From NCBI GenBank assembly GCA_050180235.1, contig JBFXEJ010000101.1, forward strand, positions 1 to 24,554: DNA of 24,554 bases, in the 5' to 3' direction. Positions 7,218 through 13,986 of the stretch are shown in pieces (position 1 is the first letter of the stretch; every line of letters begins with the position of its first letter). Position numbers and translations under genes: made by a program. The notes beneath the pieces are model-generated. The model worked only from the letters and a program-made list of their open reading frames with translations, ran no database searches and was not told the DNA's origin. This DNA is from JAABRU01 sp050180235 (GTDB lineage Bacteria; Desulfobacterota; Desulfobacteria; Desulfobacterales; Desulfococcaceae).

Positions 7218-8444
7218 TCATATCATTACCCACACAGTTTCGCCTTTGTTCAAACCTTCTGTATCCCGTCCGATTTCAATAAGTCCGTCAGCCCGCACCA
7301 TTGTGCTGATAAGACCGGATTTGCCCAGAATCGGCTCTGCCCATGTTTCACCGTCTTTTTCCCGGAGGCGCACACGCACAAAATCGGTTCTGCCCTGCGC
7401 TGATGCCAGATTCCGGGAAAGCCCGGCCCGTATGCGTACAGAGCGTTCATATTCCGGAGCAATTCCGGAAATATGTCTGACAAAGGGACGGACAATGCTT
7501 ATAAAAACCACCATAGCGGACACGGCATGTCCGGGCAGCCCCCAGAATGCTTTGTGTCCGACCTTTGCCAGAATAGTGGGTTTGCCGGGGCTGACGGAAA
7601 TGCCGTGAACCAGAATTTCGGAATCTGCAAGCGCTGAAAGCACCTCAATGGTGAAATCACGGGTTCCCACAGAACTTCCTCCGGAAATCAGTACCATGTC
7701 CGAACGATTCAGGGCCTGGGTGCAGGTACGCAGCAGCTCATCATAATTATCCCGCACAATGCCGAAGCAAAGAGCCTCCGCGCCGGATTCCCGTACCAGA
7801 GCGGCAAGGGTATGGGTATTGATGTCCCGAATCTGCCCTCTTCCGGGTTTCTGCTGCACCGGAACCACTTCATCACCTGTGGAGATAATGCTGATAACCG
7901 GTTTCCGAAATACCCTGACCCGCTCCTGTCCGAATGCGGCCAGCAGACCGGCTTCTGCCGCGCGGATTTTCTGCCCCCGGAAAAGAATGCTTTCATCTTT
8001 TCTGAAATCCTCTCCGATTTCAATGACATGCTGTCCCGGAGCCGCACTTTTGCATACTTCTATGGCTTTTTCATCCAAAATTTCAGTATGTTCGATCATG
8101 ACCACACTGTCAGCACCTTCCGGCAGCATTCCGCCTGTGGCAATGCGTGCGGCCTCTCCTGTTTTAACGGAAAAATCCGGGGTCTGGCCCATGAGAATAG
8201 TGCCTTTTACTGTCAGAAAGGCAGGAGAACCTTCGGACGCACCAAAAGCTGAAGCCGCGCGTATGGCATATCCGTCCACTGTGGAACGCCGGAAATCCGG
8301 CAAATCAGATTCTGAAACCATATCCAGGGCCAGCACACGGCCAAGTGCATCATCTAAGGAAATTTCCTCTGTTTCTGTTTCCGGGAACATGCCGCGCAGA
8401 GACAGAACCTCCTGAATATCTTTTACATTGAAAAATTCTTTCAT
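7218..8444 (-). CDS. moeA: molybdopterin molybdenumtransferase MoeA
   Basis: This 408-residue protein has the full MoeA layout. It inserts molybdate into adenylylated molybdopterin in the last step of molybdenum cofactor synthesis (tungstate in some anaerobes). Family motifs include the N-terminal ALGRVLA, the DLPDFRRSTVDGYA segment (about residues 47-60), the MoCF_biosynth domain with IISTGDEV and ISGGSSVGTRDF, and the PGKPT loop followed by WGLPGHAVSA; the C-terminal domain IV is present. Length fits the family (about 400). I prefer the ATG at 8444; an in-frame TTG six codons upstream lacks a well-placed ribosome binding site. It leads the four-gene minus-strand operon. Its 200-base leader contains a palindrome (8491-8520) and its likely promoter lies on the end of a repeat element (8636-8666). 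No Moco riboswitch was recognised in the leader. Confidence 0.95.
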   Translation of the reverse strand: MKEFFNVKDIQEVLSLRGMFPETETEEISLDDALGRVLALDMVSESDLPDFRRSTVDGYAIRAASAFGASEGSPAFLTVKGTILMGQTPDFSVKTGEAARIATGGMLPEGADSVVMIEHTEILDEKAIEVCKSAAPGQHVIEIGEDFRKDESILFRGQKIRAAEAGLLAAFGQERVRVFRKPVISIISTGDEVVPVQQKPGRGQIRDINTHTLAALVRESGAEALCFGIVRDNYDELLRTCTQALNRSDMVLISGGSSVGTRDFTIEVLSALADSEILVHGISVSPGKPTILAKVGHKAFWGLPGHAVSAMVVFISIVRPFVRHISGIAPEYERSVRIRAGLSRNLASAQGRTDFVRVRLREKDGETWAEPILGKSGLISTMVRADGLIEIGRDTEGLNKGETVWVMI

Positions 8445-8490
8445 CTGTTCAAAGCCCCGCAATCCCTGTTTTCAAAATGTCTGTCCGAAA

Positions 8491-8520
8491 AAACCTGAGA
8501 CTTTTGAAAACCCCAGGTTT
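8491..8520 (-). terminator. hairpin plus T-run in the moeA leader (attenuator or repeat remnant)
   Basis: On the minus strand AAACCTG (8520-8514) pairs with CAGGTTT (8497-8491), and the T-run continues to 8488, which looks like an intrinsic terminator about 45 bases before the moeA start. The same stretch, with CTGTCCG beside it, resembles the middle of the repeat elements at 20483-20589 and 21148-21252, so it may be a degenerate copy of that family. Confidence 0.35.
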
Positions 8521-8635
8521 GAGAATGACAATTTTTTTCTCAAAAACCACGTGAATTCAGCATAAATCTGTCTGCATTTAAACAAAACCGGGGGGAGAGA
8601 TATTTTTGTCTTTCCTGATTCGGACAGAACTGAAA

Positions 8636-8666
8636 ATTATACCAATTCGCCATTGATTTGATCCAA
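8636..8666 (-). promoter_or_regulatory. candidate moeA promoter on the end of a repeat element
   Basis: On the minus strand TTGGAT (8666-8661) and TATAAT (8641-8636) are 19 bases apart, and the -10 is preceded by TGG, giving an extended -10 (TGGTATAAT). Most of this sequence belongs to the terminal repeat of the element at 8639-8882. It points at moeA with a predicted leader of about 185 bases. Confidence 0.4.
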
Positions 8667-8882
8667 ATTTCAGAAAATCCCCTCCTGAGAGGGGGCAGGG
8701 GGTGTGTTTAATAACTGATGTTACGCAGATTCGTCATACCGACGAAAGCCGGTATCCGGAACCGTCTGAAAATACCGGATTCAGGCTTTCGCCGGAATGA
8801 CGGGAAATACAGCAGTCTGCCGGATTCTGAAGGTTTGGCGTAACATCATTTAATAAGTATGTTTTCAATGGAGAATCGGTAT
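8639..8882. repeat. 244-bp inverted-repeat element (ATACCAATTC family), carrying a nested element
   Basis: The left end ATACCAATTCGCCATTGA (8639-8656) matches the reverse complement of the right end (8865-8882) at 16 of 18 positions. Related ends occur at 10498-10649, 17409-17608 and 21277-21413. There is no coding capacity for a transposase, so this is a MITE-like non-autonomous element. The interior holds a C/G-rich stem (TCCCCTCC at 8675 with GAGGGGG) like the repeats at 24413-24496, and a second inserted element at 8715-8848. Confidence 0.65.
8715..8848. mobile_element. 134-bp nested MITE-like element with 8-bp target duplication
   Basis: TGATGTTACGC (8716-8726) and GCGTAACATCA (8838-8848) are perfect 11-bp terminal inverted repeats. 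The element is bracketed by the 8-bp direct repeat TTTAATAA at 8707-8714 and 8849-8856, as expected of a target-site duplication. Inside, CGTCATACCGACGAAAGCC and GGCTTTCGCCGGAATGACG form imperfect arms of the widespread GTCATTCCGGCGAAAGCCGG-type intergenic repeat. A degraded relative lies at 10120-10164. Confidence 0.65.
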
Positions 8883-9124
8883 TACCGGCTCCCGGTTCCG
8901 CATGCTGCGGACAGACAGGAATGTCTTTCCCACAGGATATTCTGTCAAATCTGCGTTAAAAATTATAAAAACATGCCTGCACTTTCCTACCATGAATCAT
9001 ATAAAAAATACACGAAAAAAAACAGGCGGACTTTTTCTGTCAGATTATCCGGGTGATAAATTTTTCAGATGAGCCTGTTCGGAAAGGGAATTTTTTAATT
9101 AAACTGATAAATTAAAAATTCATG
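8883..9124. other. intergenic, no gene seen
   Basis: This gap lies between the repeat island and the 3' end of the transporter gene. A plus-strand ORF of 65 codons starts inside the repeat end and has no family signature. An AT-rich imperfect inverted repeat (9088-9121) lies directly after the transporter stop and might serve as its terminator. Confidence 0.4.
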
Positions 9125-10045
9125 CTATAAGGCCATATGGAGCCACAGCGTAAAGGTAATAGCGGAAAACAGGGTGCTGAGGGAAATGGCAGAGACAGCA
9201 AACTCAGCGTCCCCGCTCATTTCCTTTGCCATGACATAGGTAATGGTGGCTGTGGGGGATGCCAGCACTATCAGTCCCGGAACAAAGTTCTGGGGACTGA
9301 TTCCCATGAGATGGTACAGTCCGAATCCCAGACCCGGCAGTAAAATGAGTTTCATAATACCGGATGATAAGAGCAGAAACATCCGGGAGCGCATGAGTTC
9401 AAAGGAAAGAGACGCTCCGATAAGCAGCAGGGACAGGGGCAGGGCAAGTCCATCCAGAATATCCAGACAGCGGGCAATCACAAGGGGCAGTGGCAGACCG
9501 GAAAGGGAAAAGAGAATACCGGCCATTGCAGACAGAATGACCGGATTGGCAAGAGTTTTCAGCAGGATGCTTTGGATTCTGTTTTTTGCCGGAATTCCCG
9601 CAGACCAGTATTGCAGCGACAGCACAGCAAGAAAATTCTGAACAATCATGACAAAACCGGCCAGGATGCTGGCCCGGACAAGTCCCTGTTCTCCCAAAAA
9701 ATAATAGGCCACAGCCAGACCGATATAACCGAGGTTGCCGTGAAAGCAGCTCTGCATGAAGGTTCCGAACTGCTTCGGACGGATACGGGCCGCAAGACAT
9801 GCAGCCCAGGAAATGATGAAAAAAAGCAGCAGTGTTCCCAAAGTCACGGCCAGCACATCCGGGTGAAAATCCTCTTTCAGGGAGCCTTTGGAAATGGAAC
9901 GGAAAATCATGGCAGGAATTGCCAGATAATAGGCAATGCGGTTGGCAGGCCCCAAAAATTCAGGCGTAATCATGCCCTTGTGCCGGGCCGCGCATCCCAT
10001 AAAAATAATCACAAATATGGGAATGATGGTTTCAATGATGTGCAT
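9125..10045 (-). CDS. AEC family transporter (auxin efflux carrier / malate permease superfamily)
   Basis: The 306-residue protein is almost entirely hydrophobic with about ten predicted membrane segments. It shows the AEC/BASS-type pattern: an N-terminal IIPIFVIIFMGCAARHKG, a Pro-rich segment AYYLAIPAMIFRSI, a mid-protein FMQSCFHGNLGYIGLAVAYY (the conserved N-x-G-[YF]-x-G region) and a C-terminal repeat with VLASPTATITYVMAKEM. Members export or import small organic anions such as malate; the substrate here cannot be read from sequence. Length is normal for the family (about 300). The ribosome binding site before the ATG at 10045 is poor. The gene appears to stand alone between two repeat islands. 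Confidence 0.9.
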   Translation of the reverse strand: MHIIETIIPIFVIIFMGCAARHKGMITPEFLGPANRIAYYLAIPAMIFRSISKGSLKEDFHPDVLAVTLGTLLLFFIISWAACLAARIRPKQFGTFMQSCFHGNLGYIGLAVAYYFLGEQGLVRASILAGFVMIVQNFLAVLSLQYWSAGIPAKNRIQSILLKTLANPVILSAMAGILFSLSGLPLPLVIARCLDILDGLALPLSLLLIGASLSFELMRSRMFLLLSSGIMKLILLPGLGFGLYHLMGISPQNFVPGLIVLASPTATITYVMAKEMSGDAEFAVSAISLSTLFSAITFTLWLHMAL

Positions 10046-10055
10046 GGTCAGGTGT

Positions 10056-10091
10056 CAGTGAACAGTTATCAGTTATCAGGGAGCAGTGAAC
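10056..10091. repeat. short AGTTATC tandem flanked by CAGTGAA copies
   Basis: Two tandem AGTTATC units (10064-10077) lie between CAGTGAA (10056-10062) and a second CAGTGAA (10084-10090). Such CAGTTATCAGTTATCAG stretches are a known low-complexity intergenic motif in several bacterial groups. It sits just upstream of the transporter gene. Confidence 0.45.
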
Positions 10092-10119
10092 AATTTGAAT
10101 ACACAGGTAATATCAATTC

Positions 10120-10164
10120 TGATGTTATGCCGGGTTGTCATACTGACGAAAGTCGGTAGCCGGA
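10120..10164. repeat. degenerate relative of the element at 8715-8848
   Basis: TGATGTTATGC, then TTGTCATACTGACGAAAG and TCGGTAGCCGGA follow the same order as the left half of the 8715-8848 element with several substitutions. No matching right end was found, so it is a solo or decayed copy. Confidence 0.45.
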
Positions 10165-10216
10165 GGAAATTGAAAACACTGAATTCCGGATTTTGAAAGA
10201 CTGAACGCAATCTCAG

Positions 10217-10489
10217 TTACGTATCCATCAGAAGTTCCGGAGCAATTCCTAAACAATCAGCCGTTTTTCTGACAAGAGATTCAGGAATTATTCCGGATTT
10301 TTCAATTTCCAGATATTCCGCAGAAGACATTCCGATATTTTTAGCCATAACTGCCGGAGATATATTTTTATATTCTCTCCACGCGCAGAGAAGGCTTTTA
10401 TTCTCCATGATGTGCATACCGACAACTTCATCAGGAACTGTCAGTTCATCCGGATCAAAAAAATCCCGGATTTTTTTGGAACTCTTCAT
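10217..10489 (-). CDS. small HTH (XRE-like) protein, antitoxin-like, possibly 5'-clipped
   Basis: This 90-residue product has a C-terminal helix-turn-helix of XRE/Cro type (about residues 33-88: LCAWREYKNISPAVMAKNIGMSSAEYLEIEKSG). It is preceded by DPDELTVPDEVVGMHIMENKS, an arrangement typical of type II antitoxins and related small regulators, in which a P-x-E-V-V segment precedes AWREYxGLT. Those relatives usually have 30-50 more N-terminal residues. The open frame continues upstream only into the terminal repeat of the element at 10498-10649 (a TTG at 10525), so the native 5' end was probably replaced by the insertion. The ATG at 10489 is used here, with no visible ribosome binding site. 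No toxin gene adjoins it. It may be a remnant or a leaderless gene read from the repeat-borne promoter. Confidence 0.6.
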   Translation of the reverse strand: MKSSKKIRDFFDPDELTVPDEVVGMHIMENKSLLCAWREYKNISPAVMAKNIGMSSAEYLEIEKSGIIPESLVRKTADCLGIAPELLMDT

Positions 10490-10494
10490 AGGGA

Positions 10495-10525
10495 ATAATA
10501 CCAATTCTCTATTGATTTGATACAA
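10495..10525 (-). promoter_or_regulatory. promoter-like sequence at the repeat end facing the HTH gene
   Basis: On the minus strand TTGTAT (10525-10520) and TATTAT (10500-10495) are 19 bases apart with TGG before the -10. The predicted start of transcription would fall at or very near the ATG at 10489. It has the same architecture as the moeA-facing sequence at 8636-8666. Confidence 0.35.
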
Positions 10526-10649
10526 TATTTATTGTCATTTTTTCCGCTGCTGCGCGTGTGCATAAAACCGCTCCGCTTAATTTTTGCACTCCTCCGGATC
10601 AGTTTCGGCCGGAAGTGCAGATTGTATCAGGTCAATGGCGATTTGGTAT
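10498..10649. mobile_element. 152-bp MITE-like element (ATACCAATTC family)
   Basis: The left end (10498-10525) and the reverse complement of the right end (10622-10649) match at about 23 of 28 positions, both beginning ATACCAA and ending TGATACAA. The interior, including CCGCTCCGCTTAATTTTTGC and CACTCCTCCGGA, recurs in inverted orientation at 21313-21350. There is no transposase. The insertion abuts the 5' end of the HTH gene. Confidence 0.65.
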
Positions 10650-10802
10650 AACCATGAAAGCCGGCCGCTTTTATCTCTGATAATCTGGTAATCAGTAAGC
10701 CCGTTCATCTCTTGTACGGTTTTCATCCATAATCAATCCCTGTCCCGGCAGACAGCAGCATTTATCCGGTAAATCAGTACTATTCATAATTCAACATTGC
10801 TT

Positions 10803-13253
10803 TCATGGCATATCCTCATACCCCCGCACCAGCACTTCTCTGGTTTTTCCTCTGTTCGGTGGGCTTATAACCCCTTCTTTTTCCATTATTTCCAAAAGTT
10901 TTGCTGCACGTTTGTAACCAATGCGCAGATGCCGCTGCACCAGGGTTACAGAAACCTGCTTTGTCTGTGTCACCAAAGCCACCGCGTCATCATAGCGTTC
11001 ATCAAATATGGGGATTTGGCCATCATCCTCCCCATTATCTTCATCTTCTTCCCTGCCTGTATTTTTTCCTGTGATTCCTTCCAGAACTGTCCCGTCATAT
11101 TCGGGCTGCTGCTGATCTTTCAGAAAATCCGTAATCCTTGTCACCTCATCTTCGGAAATATAGGCTCCGTGAATGCGCTGCAAAGTCGCTGTTCCGGGCG
11201 GCAGAAAAAGCAGATCCCCGTTTCCCAGCAGACTCTGCGCTCCGTTTGCGTCAATAATGGTGCGGGAATCGGTTTTGGATGAAACCCGGTAGGTCAGACG
11301 GGTCGGGAAATTGGCTTTGATAACACCGGTAAGCACATCCACCGAAGGCCGCTGAGTTGCGAGAATCAGATGAATTCCCGAAGCACGGGCCATCTGGGCG
11401 AGACGGAGCAGTGAAAATTCCACATCTTTGGATGCCACCATCATCAGATCAGAAAGTTCATCAATAATCACAACAATATAGGGAAGTATATTCTCTTTTT
11501 TTACATCTTCGCTCTTTTCCCGGTTTTCCTTTTCCACTTTGCGGTTGTACTGGGTGATATTGCGCGCCTTTTTTTCTGAAAGAAGCTGATACCGCCGCTC
11601 CATTTCACTCACTGCCCAGAACAGGGCATTGGTTGCCATTTTCACATCTGTCACCACAGGCGTAATGAGATGCGGAATGTCCTCATACATGGAAAGTTCA
11701 ATGCGCTTGGGATCAATAAGCACCATTTTAACCTCATCAGGTGAGGATTTGTACAGCAGACTGCAAATCATGGAATTGAGTCCCACGCTTTTGCCTGTTC
11801 CGGTTGACCCTGCAATGAGCAGATGGGGCATCTGATCCAGTTGCGCAACAACCGGATTTCCCACAATATCCTTTCCCAGACAGATGGTCAGTTTAGAAGC
11901 TGATTTTTTGAACTCCGGAGAATTGATCACTTCCTTGAGGCGCACGATTTCCCGCTGTGCGTTTGGCACTTCAATGCCGATGACAGAACGCCCCGGAATC
12001 GGGGCAACAATCCGGATGGTCATGGCGCGCAGGGCCAGGGCAAGATCATCGGTAAGATTGAGAATTTTGTTGATTTTCACACCTGATGCAGGACGGTATT
12101 CAAAGGTTGTGATAACCGGGCCCGGAATGACCTTGACCACTTCCCCTTTGACACCGAAATCATCCAGTTTGGCCTGCAGCATCCGGGCCTGACGGTTGAG
12201 ATGATTCATATCAGTCAGGGAAACGCTGTGCGCGGGGTCTGTGAGAAAACCGATGGGCGGCAGTTGAAAACCTTTGCGATCCGGGGTGAACAGAGCCGGA
12301 AAAAATTTCTTTTCTTTGGGAGATTTCCGGGGCACAGGGGAAACAATGACCGGATAATCTGCGGAAGGCGCCTCTGAAGGTTTTGGGGAATTATCCGCAG
12401 GATGATTCACAGCATGATCCGGAGCAGAATCTGCTAAATCATCAGGAAAATCCCCGGCATCTTTATTATCCGTGTGATTATCCGTATGATAAGGCTCCGG
12501 AACAGATTCTTCTGCCGGTTCCGCTGTTTTGGCTTCCGCTTCTGTCTGGACATTGTTTTCATGCTCCGCCACTTCCTCAGACACACGCGTAGCCGGATTT
12601 TTTTTCACCTTTGGCACGGGAGCGATCAGTTTTTTCAGATTTTTCACAGGCAGTTCTGTCATTGACGGCAGACGGAGAACAGGGCGTCCCTGCACCCTCC
12701 ACATTTCCAGAGCTTCCTTTGTCCGGCCGGCTCCTACAATGGAAGCCTGCCGAATCCGTTCGCCAAAAATGCTCAGAGAAATACCGGTTGTGACTGTGAA
12801 AGCAATCAGAAGAAACAGACTCAGAACAATGGTTCCGCCGATCCGGTTAAAGCCGCCCACAATCAGGGAGTTAAGGAAAATACCGATCAGGCCCCCGGAT
12901 GAAAAACGATTTCCGAATATTTCATAAAAATCCCCCCAAAGAGCCAGAAAACTGCCGGATGCAATCATCAGCATCAGTCCGCCCAGCGCGGAATGAATGA
13001 TCTCCTGCCTGGGATAGTCCCGTGAAATCTGGAAATTGGCCAGCACCATCATCATGGGCAGCCAGAAAGACCCGATCCCGAACAGGGCAATTACGGCCCC
13101 TGAAAAACAGGCTCCCAGAGCGCCGAAAAGATTATGAATTTTCCCGCCACTCCATCCAAGATTTTCCAAATCCGCGGGATGGTGGGAAAGCAGGCTGAAC
13201 AGAACAAATATCAGCAGAAATATTTTTAAAATTCCGGTGAATTCTTTGCGCAT
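10803..13253 (-). CDS. ftsK: DNA translocase FtsK (FtsK/SpoIIIE family)
   Basis: The 816-residue protein has the family order: an N-terminal membrane domain with four or five hydrophobic segments (residues 8-165), a Pro/Glu/Asp-rich linker (about 215-310), an alpha/beta motor and a C-terminal gamma domain (about 748-816, with VSVTLVQRHLRIGYKRAAKL) that reads chromosomal polarity sequences (KOPS in E. coli). Walker A is AGSTGTGKS (481-489) and Walker B is VVIIDE (594-599), followed by ATQRPSVDVLTGVIKANFP, a signature of FtsK motors. It pumps DNA at the septum and activates XerCD/dif recombination. The linker is short compared with E. coli FtsK. The ATG at 13253 is preferred over a TTG two codons upstream; neither has a good ribosome binding site. 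The gene lies downstream of the ATPase/DUF4276 pair. Confidence 0.95.
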   Translation of the reverse strand: MRKEFTGILKIFLLIFVLFSLLSHHPADLENLGWSGGKIHNLFGALGACFSGAVIALFGIGSFWLPMMMVLANFQISRDYPRQEIIHSALGGLMLMIASGSFLALWGDFYEIFGNRFSSGGLIGIFLNSLIVGGFNRIGGTIVLSLFLLIAFTVTTGISLSIFGERIRQASIVGAGRTKEALEMWRVQGRPVLRLPSMTELPVKNLKKLIAPVPKVKKNPATRVSEEVAEHENNVQTEAEAKTAEPAEESVPEPYHTDNHTDNKDAGDFPDDLADSAPDHAVNHPADNSPKPSEAPSADYPVIVSPVPRKSPKEKKFFPALFTPDRKGFQLPPIGFLTDPAHSVSLTDMNHLNRQARMLQAKLDDFGVKGEVVKVIPGPVITTFEYRPASGVKINKILNLTDDLALALRAMTIRIVAPIPGRSVIGIEVPNAQREIVRLKEVINSPEFKKSASKLTICLGKDIVGNPVVAQLDQMPHLLIAGSTGTGKSVGLNSMICSLLYKSSPDEVKMVLIDPKRIELSMYEDIPHLITPVVTDVKMATNALFWAVSEMERRYQLLSEKKARNITQYNRKVEKENREKSEDVKKENILPYIVVIIDELSDLMMVASKDVEFSLLRLAQMARASGIHLILATQRPSVDVLTGVIKANFPTRLTYRVSSKTDSRTIIDANGAQSLLGNGDLLFLPPGTATLQRIHGAYISEDEVTRITDFLKDQQQPEYDGTVLEGITGKNTGREEDEDNGEDDGQIPIFDERYDDAVALVTQTKQVSVTLVQRHLRIGYKRAAKLLEIMEKEGVISPPNRGKTREVLVRGYEDMP

Positions 13254-13335
13254 GGTCAAAAATTGTCATATTTGCAGTAGCCGGTTTGGAATCCGCCACT
13301 GCATAAGAATTTTATTTTATTTAAATTTCAAATTT

Positions 13336-13986
13336 TTATATTCTGATATAATCAACCAGTCTCTCTGCTTCATCAAAACAGTTCATCAAAATTTGCAATT
13401 CAAGCAATCCTATGAGTTTGGGGCCGTCTTTGGCCTTTGAGTACCGTTTGGCGGTTTTTCGTTCTTTTCCCTGTCTTGTTTTGACAATATCAAAATACTG
13501 TCTTAAAATTGTATCAAGTTTTTCACCCGGTTTCTGAATCTGTTCCGGATGCTTATTTTTTATTAATGAATTTAGGCTTATATCTTCATTGTCTCTTTTA
13601 CGTATCAGCCCTTCATTTTTTCCGAATTCTTCAATTTTGTCAGGCTGTGAAAGTATCCAGGCTTCCATTTCCTGAATCATAAAAAATATTTTTGTGGTAT
13701 CCAATGGCGCATAATATCCAAGCCTTTCATTTCGTTCTTCTTTGGGTGCATCCAAATCAATCAGCAGAACAGCGTTTATATTTTGCGTTTCTGTACGTTC
13801 CAGCATCTTCTTTGCCTTTGTCACACTTCCAAATGGCTCGATTCTGAGATTAAATTCCGCATGAGACAGCTTTTGGGAAAATAACTTATGAAAATTCTCA
13901 CGAAAAATTGCACTGTTATCAACTGTCAGCACTGCCGGGTTTTCTGATTCCACTCCCCCTTCTACATAAATTGTAATATCTACCAT
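13336..13986 (-). CDS. DUF4276 family protein, TOPRIM-like putative nuclease/effector
   Basis: The 216-residue protein resembles DUF4276 proteins. It shows the pattern of a TOPRIM metal site: YVEGG with Glu9 on the first strand, and LLIDLDA with Asp77 and Asp79 (DxD), followed by the family segment IQEMEAWILSQPDKIEEF (about 104-121). The C-terminal third is Lys-rich. Proteins of this kind commonly accompany AAA_21/OLD-like ATPases, and such pairs (PARIS AriA/AriB, AbiL) are anti-phage systems in which the TOPRIM partner is the nuclease. That role is inferred here. Its ATG (13984-13986) lies inside the 3' end of the ATPase gene, a 7-base overlap that suggests translational coupling. The gene is visibly richer in A/T than ftsK and aroA on either side. 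Confidence 0.8.
   Translation of the reverse strand: MVDITIYVEGGVESENPAVLTVDNSAIFRENFHKLFSQKLSHAEFNLRIEPFGSVTKAKKMLERTETQNINAVLLIDLDAPKEERNERLGYYAPLDTTKIFFMIQEMEAWILSQPDKIEEFGKNEGLIRKRDNEDISLNSLIKNKHPEQIQKPGEKLDTILRQYFDIVKTRQGKERKTAKRYSKAKDGPKLIGLLELQILMNCFDEAERLVDYIRI

Noticed and set aside
8463..8640. Possible molybdenum cofactor riboswitch in the moeA leader
   Set aside because: The conserved Moco RNA features could not be found; the only strong structure is the repeat-like hairpin at 8491-8520.
8859..9056. 65-codon plus-strand ORF
   Set aside because: It starts inside a repeat end, has no ribosome binding site and no family features.
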